The position numbers and the translations under genes are program-made. Shown here in pieces: positions 48,028-56,865 of a stretch of DNA of 64,000 nucleotides. The stretch comes from Streptomyces sp. NBC_00078 (GTDB lineage: Bacteria; Actinomycetota; Actinomycetes; Streptomycetales; Streptomycetaceae): the NCBI RefSeq assembly GCF_026343335.1, contig NZ_JAPELX010000001.1, positions 2,666,001-2,730,000 on the forward strand, read 5' to 3'. Below the pieces are notes generated by a model, which was given only the letters and a program-made list of their open reading frames with translations, was not told the DNA's origin and made no database searches. Position 1 is the stretch's first letter, and every line of letters starts with the position of its first letter.

Positions 48028-48255
48028 CTAGGCGGCCGGCGCCTTCTGGCCCCGTACCTCAAGACCGGCCAGCAGCTCGGCCGTGACCTCGGTGATCGCG
48101 TCGACGGCGTGGTCGAAGACCTCCTGGTTGTGTGCGGCGGGCGCCCGGAAGCCGGACACCTTCCGTACGAACTGCAGGGCCGCGGCCCTGATCTCTTCCT
48201 CCGTCGCCTCTTCGGGCAACGCGGGCGGGCGAAGTGTCTTGATGCTCCGGCACAT
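48028..48255 (-). CDS. DUF2277 family protein
   Basis: The 75-residue protein starts MCRSIKTLRPPALPEEATEE, the DUF2277 signature, and continues EEIRAAALQFVRKVSGFRAP. The family is a small helical protein common in actinobacteria and found with varied neighbours; function unknown. The ATG at 48255 fits the family; the open frame further upstream does not. Its 3' end nearly touches the inverted-repeat element. Confidence 0.88.
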   Translation of the reverse strand: MCRSIKTLRPPALPEEATEEEIRAAALQFVRKVSGFRAPAAHNQEVFDHAVDAITEVTAELLAGLEVRGQKAPAA

Positions 48256-48352
48256 GAGACCAGTCTCACCCATGTCCGCGGCACCTGACAGGATCCCTTC
48301 CGAGGCGGCCACCACCGTTACGGGGCCGACCGACGAAGGGAACAACAGAATC

Positions 48353-49252
48353 ATGGCGAACGAACTCACTGTCGCGGTCCTCGGCCCCGGCGGCACGGGC
48401 GGCCTGCTCGCGGGGCTCCTGTCCCGCGCCGGCCACCGCGTGATCTGCCTGTCCGGCGAGGAGACGGCCAAGACGCTGCGCGCGGACGGGGTCCGTGTCC
48501 GCAGCGGCCTGTTCGGCGACTTCACGGCCCGCGTCGAGGCGGACACCGTGCTGCGCGAACCGGTCGACGTATGCCTGGTCGCGGTGAAGCACACCGCCCT
48601 GGACGCCGCCCTGGGCCGCGTCCCGCCCACGGCCCTGGGCGACGGCCTCCTCGTACCACTCCTGAACGGCGTCGAGCACCCGGCTGCCCTGCGCGCCCGC
48701 TACGGCCCCGGCCTGGTCGCCCCGGCCGTCATCCGCGTCGAGTCGACCCGGGTCGAGGCGGGTGTGATCGAACACGGCAGCCCGTTCGCCGAGATCGACC
48801 TGACCGGCGAAGGGGTGGACCGGGCACGGCTCGACGCGTCGGCGCGGGCCCTTTCCGCCGCCGGCCCGGCGACCCGCGTCCTCGACGACGAGACGGCCGC
48901 GCTGTGGGCGAAGATGTCGTTCCTGGCGCCGTTCGCCCTGCTCACCACCAGGTACGGGCTCCCGCTGGGCGAGATCCGCAGCCGGCATCGGGACGAACTG
49001 ACGGCCCTGGTCGAGGAGACGGCCGCGGTCAGCCGCGCGAGCGGCGGCCCGTCGGACCCGGCCCAGGCACTGGCCCGCTACGACGCCTTCCCGCCCTCGG
49101 CCAGGTCGTCGATGCAGCGCGACGCCGAGGCGGGCCGGCCCCTCGAACTGGACGCGATCGGCGGCGCGTTGCTGCGCGCGGCCGAGCGGCACGGGGTGAG
49201 TGTGCCGGTGGCGGCACGGCTGGTACGGGAGTTGAGGGACGCCGGACACTGA
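48353..49252 (+). CDS. Ketopantoate-reductase-family NADP-dependent oxidoreductase
   Basis: The 299-residue protein has the N-terminal Rossmann motif VAVLGPGGTGGLLAGLLSRA (~7-26) and DVCLVAVKHTALDAAL. The family Lys of the active site lies in VAVKHT; the central NGVEHPAALR and later LWAKMSFLAPFALLT match the ApbA/PanE C-terminal domain. Many actinobacterial members are not true PanE, so a role in pantothenate synthesis is possible but not assured. The ATG at 48353 follows GAAGGGAA. It is divergent from DUF2277. Confidence 0.85.
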   Translation: MANELTVAVLGPGGTGGLLAGLLSRAGHRVICLSGEETAKTLRADGVRVRSGLFGDFTARVEADTVLREPVDVCLVAVKHTALDAALGRVPPTALGDGLLVPLLNGVEHPAALRARYGPGLVAPAVIRVESTRVEAGVIEHGSPFAEIDLTGEGVDRARLDASARALSAAGPATRVLDDETAALWAKMSFLAPFALLTTRYGLPLGEIRSRHRDELTALVEETAAVSRASGGPSDPAQALARYDAFPPSARSSMQRDAEAGRPLELDAIGGALLRAAERHGVSVPVAARLVRELRDAGH

Positions 49253-49447
49253 CTCCCGCGCGTTTCGGGCCGGTTGGCGCTGCACCGACGCCGACCGGCC
49301 GACGGCTCGCTCCACGCCACCAGGCACCAGGCACCCGGCACCGGGCAGCACCGCCCACTTGGCACCGCCCACCGGCCCGCCCACTCGTTCGCATGAACCC
49401 CGGGAAGGAACTCGCATCCCAAATTCGAACAGGCGTAGCATTGTGCC

Positions 49448-49774
49448 GTGGCTACGACCTATGACTTTCCGAGTGACCTCCTGGCCGGTCAGGAGGAGCT
49501 GCATCAGGTCCGGGCCGAGCTGTCGGCCCTGTTCAAGCGGCTCCCCTGGTCTGTTGAGCCCCTGGACGGCTTCAGCGACGCGGGCGGCTGGCGCAAGGTG
49601 GAGCGCCCCGCCTCCCCCGGCTGGACGACCGACGAACAGGCCGCGGTCGAAAAGCTCCGACAGCGTGAGCACGAACTTGCCGTCTTCGTCAGCACCCATC
49701 GCTTCTGGGCAGAGGTCACGGCCGGCGAGCGGGTGGAAGCGCGCACCAGGCTGAAGCACGCCCGCGAGGCGTGA
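49448..49774 (+). CDS. Hypothetical helical protein, 108 residues
   Basis: The protein is acidic and predominantly helical (LLAGQEELHQVRAELSALFK; AAVEKLRQREHELAVFVSTH). A tryptophan-containing segment (LPWSVEPLDGFSDAGGW) sits between the helices. I do not recognise the family; similar small Streptomyces proteins exist. The start is a GTG at 49448. A strong hairpin follows the stop, then the tRNA gene on the other strand. Confidence 0.7.
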   Translation: MATTYDFPSDLLAGQEELHQVRAELSALFKRLPWSVEPLDGFSDAGGWRKVERPASPGWTTDEQAAVEKLRQREHELAVFVSTHRFWAEVTAGERVEARTRLKHAREA

Positions 49775-49781
49775 GGGACGC

Positions 49782-49817
49782 AGGAAGGCCCCGGCCATGA
49801 GCGGCCTGGGCCTTCCT
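49782..49817. terminator. Hairpin between the 108-aa gene and tRNA-Val
   Basis: AGGAAGGCCC (49782-49791) pairs with GGGCCTTCCT (49808-49817), with CGGCC/GGCC inside. It lies eight bases past each convergent gene end and may terminate both. Confidence 0.8.
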
Positions 49818-49824
49818 GTCGGTG

Positions 49825-49896
<72 letters not shown>

Positions 49897-50070
49897 GAGA
49901 CGAGTCGACAGCCTACCTTGCCCGAGGCCATGCCCCGCAAACCCGTATCGGGGGCCGGCCGGTGCGGGGGTTTTCCCCACCCCGCATCCGGGAGTGGCCC
50001 GGATCCCCCTGCGGCCTCCGGCTCCGTACCGTCGAAGAGCTTTCAGCATCCGTCTCAGGGGGAGATCGTC

Positions 50071-50841
50071 ATGGCCCGTACCGTCACCGCCCGCGCAGCC
50101 CTCGCCGCCGGGGCCGTCGTGGTTCTCGTCGGAGCCGCGACCGCCTGCGGCGCTTCAGCGGGGGACGACAAGGACCCCGATCACCGCTCGTTCGCACTGA
50201 AGGGGCACACCCTCACGGTCGACTCCGACGACTCGGCGCTGGAGATCGTCGCCGCGGACCACAACCCGCACGGGAAGGTCCAGGTCACGCGGTGGTTCCA
50301 GGGGACGGTCGCCATCGGGAAGGATCCCAGGGTGAGCTGGTCGATGAAGGACGACCGGCTGACGCTGCGGATGAAGTGCTCGGGTGTCGTCGCCGACTGC
50401 TCGGCCAAGCACCGGATCGAGGTGCCGCGCGGGGTCACCGTGAAGGTCGAGGACGGGGACGGCAGCGTGCGGGCACGCGGGTTCCAGGACGCGCTGAGCA
50501 TTCGTACGGGCGACGGGTCCGTGCACGTCAGCGACACCACCGGCCCGCTGAATCTGCGCACCGGCGACGGCTCCGTGCACGCCGACGTCTCCTCGCGCCG
50601 AGTGCGCACCGAGACGGGTGACGGCTCCGTGCACCTCGAACTCGGCGCCGTACCGGACCTGGTGGACTCCCGCAGCGGCGACGGCTCGGTGACCATCGCG
50701 CTGCCCAGGTCCACGTACCGGGTGACGACCTCGTCGGACGACGGCTCGGTGCACGTGTCCGTGCCCCGTTCCGACTCCAGCTCGCACGTGGTGTCCGCGC
50801 GAACCGGTGACGGCAAACTCACTCTCAAGACCGCGAACTAA
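50071..50841 (+). CDS. Lipoprotein with GDGSV beta-repeats (DUF4097-like)
   Basis: The 256-residue protein has a lipoprotein signal (ALAAGAVVVLVGAATAC, lipobox Cys27). From ~125 on, a run of TGDGSVHV-type repeats (DGDGSVRAR, TGDGSVHVS, TGDGSVHAD, TGDGSVHLE, SGDGSVTIA, DDGSVHVS, TGDGKLTL) recurs about every 17-20 residues. This is the right-handed beta-helix pattern of DUF4097 ('putative adhesin') proteins. It should sit on the outer membrane face. Role unknown. The ATG at 50071 follows GGGGGAG. Confidence 0.83.
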   Translation: MARTVTARAALAAGAVVVLVGAATACGASAGDDKDPDHRSFALKGHTLTVDSDDSALEIVAADHNPHGKVQVTRWFQGTVAIGKDPRVSWSMKDDRLTLRMKCSGVVADCSAKHRIEVPRGVTVKVEDGDGSVRARGFQDALSIRTGDGSVHVSDTTGPLNLRTGDGSVHADVSSRRVRTETGDGSVHLELGAVPDLVDSRSGDGSVTIALPRSTYRVTTSSDDGSVHVSVPRSDSSSHVVSARTGDGKLTLKTAN

Positions 50842-50922
50842 CCGGCCCGTGTGTTCGTCCTTAACCGGTGGGAGAATGAAACGAGGCACCGGCCTGGACG
50901 GATGACAACACGGGAGAGGGAT

Positions 50923-52299
50923 GTGACGGCGACACCTTCGAAGCCGTACTCGCCGTTGGTGCCGCGCGCACACCGTCAGGCGCTCAAGGACACCCTCACC
51001 CTGCTCGCCGTGCCGCTCGTCGTGGCGCTCGCGCTGCCCGCCGCGTTCGCCGGCGGCGGCACCCGGCGCTGGTTCGGCGGACGGGCCGAGAGCCAGCGGG
51101 CCGAGGCGCAGGCCGCGAAGGACGCCGCGGCGGCCGCGTTCTACGAGCTGGACACCGCCCAGCGCGACCTGCGGATCTCGATCGAGACGATCGCGGCCGT
51201 CGACGACTCCCCGGCCGCCCGGCGCGCGATCTCCGACTTCGACGGGCTGGGGCGGCGCATCGACGAGGCCAGCAGCCGCTACATCGAAGCGGTCGACGCG
51301 CACGACCTCGACCGTGACGACCTGGAGGCCTCGGTCGCGGCACACGCGCGCACCGAACTCACCCGGGCCAAGGACGAGCTGGCCGACGTCAGGCGGGAGC
51401 TGGATCGTTTCTCGGACAGCCTCGGGCCGCTGCTCGGAAAGGCGGAGACGCAGCTGGCCCGGCTGGCGCCCGCGGTGGAGCGTGCCCGGCAGGGGCTGCT
51501 GGCCGCGTCGAACGCCCTCGATGCCGTACGGGGAACAGGGCTGAAGGCGGACGACCTCGCCGCGCGTCTCGCCCGCCTCGCCCCCGAGCTGACGAAGCTC
51601 AATCAGGGCGCCGGGCAGCACGGGGTGCCGGAGACGCTGGAGCGGGCCGAGCGACTGGCGCGGGAGGCCGAGGCGGTCCGTGCGGAGGCCGGACGGCTGC
51701 CGGAGAAGGCCGCCGAGATCGATCACCGGCTGGTCTCGCTGCGCACTCGCGCGCAGGCGCTCACCACCCGCGCCGGGCAGGTGGAACCGGTGCTGAGCGA
51801 GCTGCGGCGGCGGTTCGTGGCGGAGTGCTGGCAGGACCTGCAGCACGTACCGGACCAGGCCGGGGAGAACGTCCGGCAGGCCGAGCTGAAGCTTAAGGAG
51901 GCGCAGGCGGCGCGGGACAGCCAGCGCTGGCCGGACGCCACCTCGCTGCTGTCGACCGTACGAGCCCTGCTGAACACGACCGACGAGTCCGTGTCGGCCG
52001 CGCGGGACCGACTGCAGCGGCTCAACGCCGTACAGAAGGACCCTCAGCAGGAGATCGACCGCACGCGGTTCGCGATCCGGGACGCCCAGCGGCTGGCGAT
52101 GACGGGCCGGACAACGCCGGACCCGCGGCACGCCCGCCCGCTGGACGACTCGGTGGCCCGGCTTGACCGGGCGGTCGCCGCACTGGAAGGCCGTCACCCC
52201 GACTACTGGCACTTCCTCACGGAGACCGAGGCGGTACGGCAGACGGTGGCGAGGGTGGTCGCGCAGATCCGGGAAGGACGCGGTTCCGCGACGGCCTGA
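50923..52299 (+). CDS. Coiled-coil protein with one N-terminal membrane helix
   Basis: The 458-residue protein has a hydrophobic segment near residues 22-44 (LTLLAVPLVVALALPAAFAG) and then ~400 residues of Ala/Glu/Arg-rich helix (ELTRAKDELADVRRELDRFS; AERLAREAEAVRAEAGRLPE), which should form long coiled coils. I see no enzyme motif. It may be a membrane-tethered scaffold, similar to actinobacterial TPM/PspA-adjacent proteins, but no family is clear. The GTG at 50923 follows GAGAGGG; an upstream ATG (50902) is also possible. Its stop codon lies inside a dispersed repeat. Confidence 0.72.
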   Translation: MTATPSKPYSPLVPRAHRQALKDTLTLLAVPLVVALALPAAFAGGGTRRWFGGRAESQRAEAQAAKDAAAAAFYELDTAQRDLRISIETIAAVDDSPAARRAISDFDGLGRRIDEASSRYIEAVDAHDLDRDDLEASVAAHARTELTRAKDELADVRRELDRFSDSLGPLLGKAETQLARLAPAVERARQGLLAASNALDAVRGTGLKADDLAARLARLAPELTKLNQGAGQHGVPETLERAERLAREAEAVRAEAGRLPEKAAEIDHRLVSLRTRAQALTTRAGQVEPVLSELRRRFVAECWQDLQHVPDQAGENVRQAELKLKEAQAARDSQRWPDATSLLSTVRALLNTTDESVSAARDRLQRLNAVQKDPQQEIDRTRFAIRDAQRLAMTGRTTPDPRHARPLDDSVARLDRAVAALEGRHPDYWHFLTETEAVRQTVARVVAQIREGRGSATA

Positions 52300-52373
52300 A
52301 GGGGCGCGGGGCTGCGGCGGTGTCGATATGCGGCTGTGCCGCGTGGGCGCGACCGGCCCCGGTGGCGCCGCAG
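52295..52373. repeat. Dispersed Streptomyces repeat (copy B)
   Basis: CCTGAAGGGGCGCGGGGCTG starts at 52295, followed by TCGATATGCGGCT, GCGACCGGCC and a GCCGCAG end. It matches copies at 5861-5932 and 58662-58736. The coiled-coil gene's TGA stop lies within its first five bases. Confidence 0.75.
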
Positions 52374-52404
52374 ACGAAAGCGGCGCCACCGAGCGGAGGG
52401 CCTA

Positions 52405-53660
52405 GTAGACTGTCGCGACTTAATTTCGCCTCGTGGTTGGGTAGAGGTGGCGCAGTTTCACGCGTGCGTCGTCGGTGGTGAAGTGCCAGTCGACTTGGCG
52501 CTGGTTGCTGTTGGTGTGCTGCTGCCAGGCGGCGAGTTCGGTGTTGAGCACGGTGAGGTCGTCGATGCGGCGGTCCAGGCACTGGCGGGTGAGCGCGGAG
52601 AGCTCGATCTCGGCGATGTTGAGCCAGGACCCGTGTTTGGGGGTGTGGTGGATCTCCAGGCGCTGGGCCAGCGCGAAGGCCTTTGCCGGGTCGAACGCTT
52701 CGTAGAGCGAAGCGGTGGTGTGGGTGTTGAGGTTGTCCATCACCAGCACGACCGTGGCGGCGTCGGGATAGTCCACGGTCAGCAGGTGCTCGACCTGGTG
52801 CGCCCAGTCGACCCTGGTCCGGCGGGGCCGGGCGTCGACGCGCCGCCATCCGCGCAGCGGCTCGACCCAGCAGAAGATCGAGCAGGTCCCCGAGCGGACG
52901 TACTCGTTGTCCTCGCGCCGGTCACGGCCCGGCTGCGCGGGAAGCGGATCGCGGACGTGGCCGAGGAGCTGGTACGGCTTCTCGTCCATGCACACCACCG
53001 GGCGCGCCGGATCGAAGGGTCGGTGGTAGACCGCCAGGACGTCCTCCATCGCCGCGGCGAAGGCCGCGTTCGCAGCCGGCGGGATGGTCCAGCACTTCTT
53101 CACGTGAGGACGCAGTTCCGTTTTTAACACCCGGCCGATGGTGGAGTGGTCCAGATCCGGGATGTCCTCGACCAGCGCGACGTGCTTCTCCAGCAGGCGC
53201 AGCGACCACCTGGCGTGTCCTTTGGGCGGCGTCGAGCAGGCCAGCGCGATCAGCCTCGCCTCGACCTCGCCGGTCACCACAGAGGGCACCGGCGGGAGTG
53301 CGCGTTCCTTCCGGCCGACCGTGGCCCACACATCGCCGCCGGTCTCCGCGTAGCGCTTCGAGATCAGGCGGACCGAATCGCACGAGACCCCGACCCGGTC
53401 CGCGATCACCGCCCGCGGATCGACCTCACCGACCGAGGTGTCCAGCGCGAGCAGTACCCGCGCCCGCCTGATCATCGACGCGCTGCGGACCCCCGTCGTC
53501 GTCACACGCTCCAACGCCCGACGATCTTCGGCGCTCAACGCGACCGGATACTTCTTCTGCGAGGACACGGCACCCCTGCCCAGCCGAACGGAAGCGACAA
53601 GCGAAGCTCGCCCGACCCCAACTCCACCAACCAGCACGACACTTAGTCGCGACAGTCTAC
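52405..53660 (-). mobile_element. Complete IS630-family insertion sequence
   Basis: Perfect 16-bp ends, GTAGACTGTCGCGACT (52405-52420) and its reverse complement (53645-53660), are flanked on each side by TA (52403-52404 and 53661-53662) inside CTAG. TA duplication is the rule for IS630/Tc1-mariner elements. The 1,256-bp element holds one transposase gene and appears intact. Confidence 0.92.
52420..53568 (-). CDS. IS630-family DDE transposase
   Basis: The 382-residue protein starts [20 protein letters not shown] if the GTG at 53568 is used (an upstream in-frame GTG at 53637 adds 23 residues). An N-terminal HTH ([20 protein letters not shown]) binds the ends. The catalytic DDE triad lies in [21 protein letters not shown] and [10 protein letters not shown]. 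Its stop codon TAA begins within the left inverted repeat. The gene is complete, so the element may still be mobile. It inserted at the 3' end of the amidase-domain gene. Confidence 0.92.
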   Translation of the reverse strand: MSSQKKYPVALSAEDRRALERVTTTGVRSASMIRRARVLLALDTSVGEVDPRAVIADRVGVSCDSVRLISKRYAETGGDVWATVGRKERALPPVPSVVTGEVEARLIALACSTPPKGHARWSLRLLEKHVALVEDIPDLDHSTIGRVLKTELRPHVKKCWTIPPAANAAFAAAMEDVLAVYHRPFDPARPVVCMDEKPYQLLGHVRDPLPAQPGRDRREDNEYVRSGTCSIFCWVEPLRGWRRVDARPRRTRVDWAHQVEHLLTVDYPDAATVVLVMDNLNTHTTASLYEAFDPAKAFALAQRLEIHHTPKHGSWLNIAEIELSALTRQCLDRRIDDLTVLNTELAAWQQHTNSNQRQVDWHFTTDDARVKLRHLYPTTRRN

Positions 53661-54829
53661 TAGCTCCGGTAGGCGTAGTAGGCCGAGTTCGGATACGACG
53701 CGATCAGGCTCGACAGCGACCGCCGGTAGGTGTCGGTGTCGTGGTACGTCAGGTACGGCACGCCGCTGGAACTGCGGTAGGTGGTCATCATGGAGTGGTC
53801 CTTCGACCCGTCCCTGTCGAAGTCCATCTGCAGCAGGTCACCGACGTCCATCTGGTACGCGTTCGCCAGCGCGGTCGTCCGCTTCGCGGTCTGCGTGAAC
53901 CACGACCACTCGTTGACGCCGATCCAGGTGTCCGACTCGCCCGACGTCTTCGAGTACCAAGTGCCGTAGTCCTCGCGGGAGCTGGTGACCTGCTTCCAGC
54001 CGCCGGCGAACAGGGACTGGCTGACGAAGTTGGTGCAGTCTCCGCCGACGCTGCTGTAGCGCCGGTAGGCGGTGTTGTAGTTCTTCCAGTACTTCTCGGC
54101 GTACGTCGCCATCGCCGCGTACTTGTACGTGGTTCCGGTGCCGAGGTTCTTGGGCTTCGCGGGGGCGGGGTAGGTGGTGGCCGCCCGGGGCGCGTCGATG
54201 ACGGCGCCCGGGCGGACGGTGGGCGCGGCGATCACGGGGGCGGGTTCGTTGACCGGGCGGGGGCCCTCGTCGGTGAGGCGTTCGCGGGTGAGCTGCCAGG
54301 TGCCGTCCGGGCCCGCGGTGAAGGTGAGCCGGTGGTGGGCGGTGAAGCCCGTGGTGGCGGGTTCGTCGCCGCGTACCTTCGCGTACGTCAGGGTGGTGCT
54401 CTCGGTGACCTGGACCGTGACCGTGCGGCCCCGCAGGCGGGTGCTGTCGACGGTGACCTTCGTGTCGGCGCCGGTGTAGGCCTCGCCGAGCGCGGCGAGC
54501 CGGGAGCGGGTGCCGTGCAGGGCCGTCACTGCGCCGGCCTCGGACCTGGCCGCCGTGGCCGCCAGGCGCACACCGCCCATCGCCTGCAGAGCCGCAGGTG
54601 CTTTCGGCGCCCCTGCGAGAAGGGCGGCCGTACGGTCGGTGAGGACGGCGTCCGCGAGACGGCCGAAGGCGTCGGTCGTCGCCGCGGTCACGGCCGGCGC
54701 GGGTGTTCCCGCGGTGGGGGCGGCGCCTGCCGCGTGGGCGGCGGACAGGGGAAGCAGGGCCACGGAGAGGGACATCGCGGCCGCGATCGTGCAACGGCCG
54801 CTGTTCGTACGGGACTTGCTGGGTCTCAC
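53660..54829 (-). CDS. Secreted amidase-domain protein (Amidase_6, NlpC-like)
   Basis: This 389-residue protein has a signal peptide ([20 protein letters not shown]), a mid part of ~170 residues with beta-strand pattern, and a C-terminal Amidase_6 domain with the cysteine in [19 protein letters not shown] (~265). The late conserved segment is [15 protein letters not shown], whose His should be catalytic. The domain is used for peptidoglycan or other amide cleavage outside the cell. The start is a GTG at 54829. Its TAG stop is where the IS630 element inserted; the stop is preserved. Confidence 0.84.
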   Translation of the reverse strand: MRPSKSRTNSGRCTIAAAMSLSVALLPLSAAHAAGAAPTAGTPAPAVTAATTDAFGRLADAVLTDRTAALLAGAPKAPAALQAMGGVRLAATAARSEAGAVTALHGTRSRLAALGEAYTGADTKVTVDSTRLRGRTVTVQVTESTTLTYAKVRGDEPATTGFTAHHRLTFTAGPDGTWQLTRERLTDEGPRPVNEPAPVIAAPTVRPGAVIDAPRAATTYPAPAKPKNLGTGTTYKYAAMATYAEKYWKNYNTAYRRYSSVGGDCTNFVSQSLFAGGWKQVTSSREDYGTWYSKTSGESDTWIGVNEWSWFTQTAKRTTALANAYQMDVGDLLQMDFDRDGSKDHSMMTTYRSSSGVPYLTYHDTDTYRRSLSSLIASYPNSAYYAYRS

Positions 54830-54860
54830 TGAGGGGTCTCCTTGTGGTGGTGGGGGTGGT

Positions 54861-55745
54861 TCAGTGCGCGATCGTCGACCAGTCGGGCCCCTGTGCGGGG
54901 TCCAGGCCCCGCAGTCGCGCCAGGGTCTGCGGCTGCTGCACGTCCAGCCAGTCGGCCAGCTCCTTGAAGGACACGCACTTGACGCCCTTCTTCGTGCAGA
55001 CGTTCTTGACGACCTGGTCGACGGCCTTCATGTAGATGCCACCGTTCCACCCTTCGAAGTGGTTGCCGATGAACAGCGGGGCGCGGCTGCCGTAGTACAC
55101 GCGGTCGAAGCCGGCCAGGTAGGAGTCGACGGTCTGCTGTTGCCACCGGGTGTAGTCGGCGGGGTCGCCGTCGGTCTCGCCCCTGGACTGGTTGGCGAGG
55201 AAGTTGAAGTCCATCGACAGGCCCTGGTACCTGCCCTGCTCGTAGGGGAGCAGCTGCAGTGGGAAGTCCCAGACGCCGTTCTTCCTGGCGGGCCAGATCT
55301 GGAAGTCGCCCGTGGACGAGGCGTCGTAGCGCCAGCCGTAGCTCCTGACGGCCTTGAGCAGGTTCTTCTGGCCCTCCAGACAGGGGGCGCGGCCACCGGT
55401 GACCTCCTTGCGGAAGTCGAAGGGCAGGGCGGGTACATCGGTGTAGCCGGTGTTGGTCTTCCAGTTCTCCACGAACGCGTACTCCCCGGGTTTGAGCGGC
55501 TTCGGCTTCAACTCGCCTTTCTGCGGGCCGGTGTAGGAGGTGGAGCCGTCGCCGAGGATCTCGGTCCTGCCGTTCCAGGCGGGTTCCGCGCTGGTCCTGG
55601 CGGTCGAGGACCTGGGGGTCTTGCTCGCGGAGGCGGTGGGGGTGGTGTGGTCCGGGCGGGTCAGGACCAGGAATGCGGCGACCACCGAGGCCACCACGAG
55701 GAAGGCGGTCAGGGTGCGGACCACACACGAATCCAACAGGAACAA
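54861..55745 (-). CDS. Secreted polysaccharide-deacetylase-like protein, apparently lacking the catalytic half
   Basis: The 294-residue protein has a hydrophobic N-terminus (TLTAFLVVASVVAAFLVLT) as signal or anchor. A segment GRTEILGDGSTSYTGP follows, then GGRAPCLEGQKNLLKAVRSY and DFPLQLLPYEQGRYQGLSMD. As I recall, full-length Streptomyces homologues carry a NodB-like catalytic stretch between the first and second segments; here LKPGEY joins directly to AFVENWKTN, and no HxxxH or D-D motif is visible. It may thus be an inactive, internally deleted copy. The start is uncertain: TTG at 55745 or GTG at 55724. It lies 31 bases upstream of the amidase-domain gene. Confidence 0.6.
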   Translation of the reverse strand: MFLLDSCVVRTLTAFLVVASVVAAFLVLTRPDHTTPTASASKTPRSSTARTSAEPAWNGRTEILGDGSTSYTGPQKGELKPKPLKPGEYAFVENWKTNTGYTDVPALPFDFRKEVTGGRAPCLEGQKNLLKAVRSYGWRYDASSTGDFQIWPARKNGVWDFPLQLLPYEQGRYQGLSMDFNFLANQSRGETDGDPADYTRWQQQTVDSYLAGFDRVYYGSRAPLFIGNHFEGWNGGIYMKAVDQVVKNVCTKKGVKCVSFKELADWLDVQQPQTLARLRGLDPAQGPDWSTIAH

Positions 55746-55827
55746 TCACATACCGATCAGTAAGGAACATGGCGACCTTGAGGGATTGGTCACACTCAGG
55801 GCCTCGCCGTCCCGTTAACCTGGTCGC

Positions 55828-56049
55828 ATGCCTCGCTACGAATTCCGCTGCCGGACCTGCGGCGACACGTTCGAACTGAGCCGGCCGATGGCTCAGTCCT
55901 CCGACCCCGCCGACTGCCCTGCCGGGCATGCGGACACCGTGAAGCTTCTGTCGACGGTGGCGGTGGGCGGGACGACGTCCGCCCCCGCCGCGGCACCTGC
56001 GAGCGGTGGCGGCGGGGGCGGTTGCTGCGGTGGCGGGTGCTGCGGCTGA
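55828..56049 (+). CDS. FmdB-family zinc-ribbon protein
   Basis: The 73-residue protein begins MPRYEFRCRTCGDTFELSRP, the FmdB zinc-ribbon signature, with DPADCPAGHAD as the second knuckle. It ends in an unusual Gly/Cys-rich tail (GGGGGGCCGGGCCG). Such small proteins are regulators or metal-site proteins of unknown role. It is alone on its strand, convergent with the HAD gene of the ter-linked operon four bases away. Confidence 0.87.
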   Translation: MPRYEFRCRTCGDTFELSRPMAQSSDPADCPAGHADTVKLLSTVAVGGTTSAPAAAPASGGGGGGCCGGGCCG

Positions 56050-56052
56050 CGC

Positions 56053-56865
56053 CTACTGAGCCGCCCCGGCCGCCTTCAGGAACTCCCGGAGGATTCGCTC
56101 CCCGGCCAGGATCCCCCGCTCCGGCAGCGCCACGATCTCCGGGGCAGTCCAGCCGGCGTCCGCCAGTTCGCCGTGGCCCGGGCGCCAGCCCTTGTCCGCT
56201 GCGAGCAGCAGGTCGGCGTCCAGCAGGGAGTCACCCGCGGCCAGCGTCAGGGTTGCGCCCGTGCGCCGGGCGACCTCGCGCATCGCCGCGCTCTTGGTGA
56301 GCGGCTTGGGGACGGCGTAGAGCTTGCGGCCCTGTAGCGACACGGTCCAGCCACGGTTCTCCGCCCACACCGCGAGTTCCTTCACCCAGTCCTCGGGCAG
56401 CAGTTCACGCTCGACGACGAGATAGGCGAAGAGGTCCTCGGCGACCCGGTGCTTGCGCACCCACGCCGGGTCCGTCGTCCGCAGCAGATGCTCCCGCACC
56501 TCGTCCAGCGGCGCGCACCGCTCGGCCAGCCGTGCCGTCACGCGCGCGTGCCAGTCGAGGTCGGAGACGCCGTCCACCATCAGATGGCCGCCGTTGGCAC
56601 AGATCGCGTACTTGGGCGGCGGGCCCGGCAGGTTGATGCGCTGGTACTGCTTGCGCGTGCGCGTCGTCGTCGGCACGAACACCGCCGCGTCACCGAGGTC
56701 GGTCAGCAGTCCGGCCGCCGTCTCCGTCATGAACGACAGCGGCCTGGCCTCGTGCACCTCGACGCAGAGCAGCCGGGGCGCCCGCGCGTCCGGCATGGTC
56801 AGCGCGAGGGCCGCAGCGGAGTAGATGAGCGTACGGTCGAGGTCGCTCGCCACCAGCACCGGCAT
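56053..56865 (-). CDS. HAD-superfamily phosphatase of the ter-linked metabolite module
   Basis: The 270-residue protein has HAD motif I VASDLDRTLIYS (~4-15), a Cof/sucrose-phosphatase-like cap, a Lys in PKPLTKSAAMREVARR, and motif IV TLAAGDSLLDADLLLA. It is the last gene of a three-gene operon, and its ATG overlaps the TGA of the PRTase fusion gene by one base. Comparative work on ter systems (Anantharaman, Iyer and Aravind) links HAD, PRTase-TRSP, StiP-PELOTA and HpcH/HpaI aldolase proteins in a proposed pathway to a nucleoside-like metabolite. This gene would supply a dephosphorylation step. Confidence 0.86.
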   Translation of the reverse strand: MPVLVASDLDRTLIYSAAALALTMPDARAPRLLCVEVHEARPLSFMTETAAGLLTDLGDAAVFVPTTTRTRKQYQRINLPGPPPKYAICANGGHLMVDGVSDLDWHARVTARLAERCAPLDEVREHLLRTTDPAWVRKHRVAEDLFAYLVVERELLPEDWVKELAVWAENRGWTVSLQGRKLYAVPKPLTKSAAMREVARRTGATLTLAAGDSLLDADLLLAADKGWRPGHGELADAGWTAPEIVALPERGILAGERILREFLKAAGAAQ

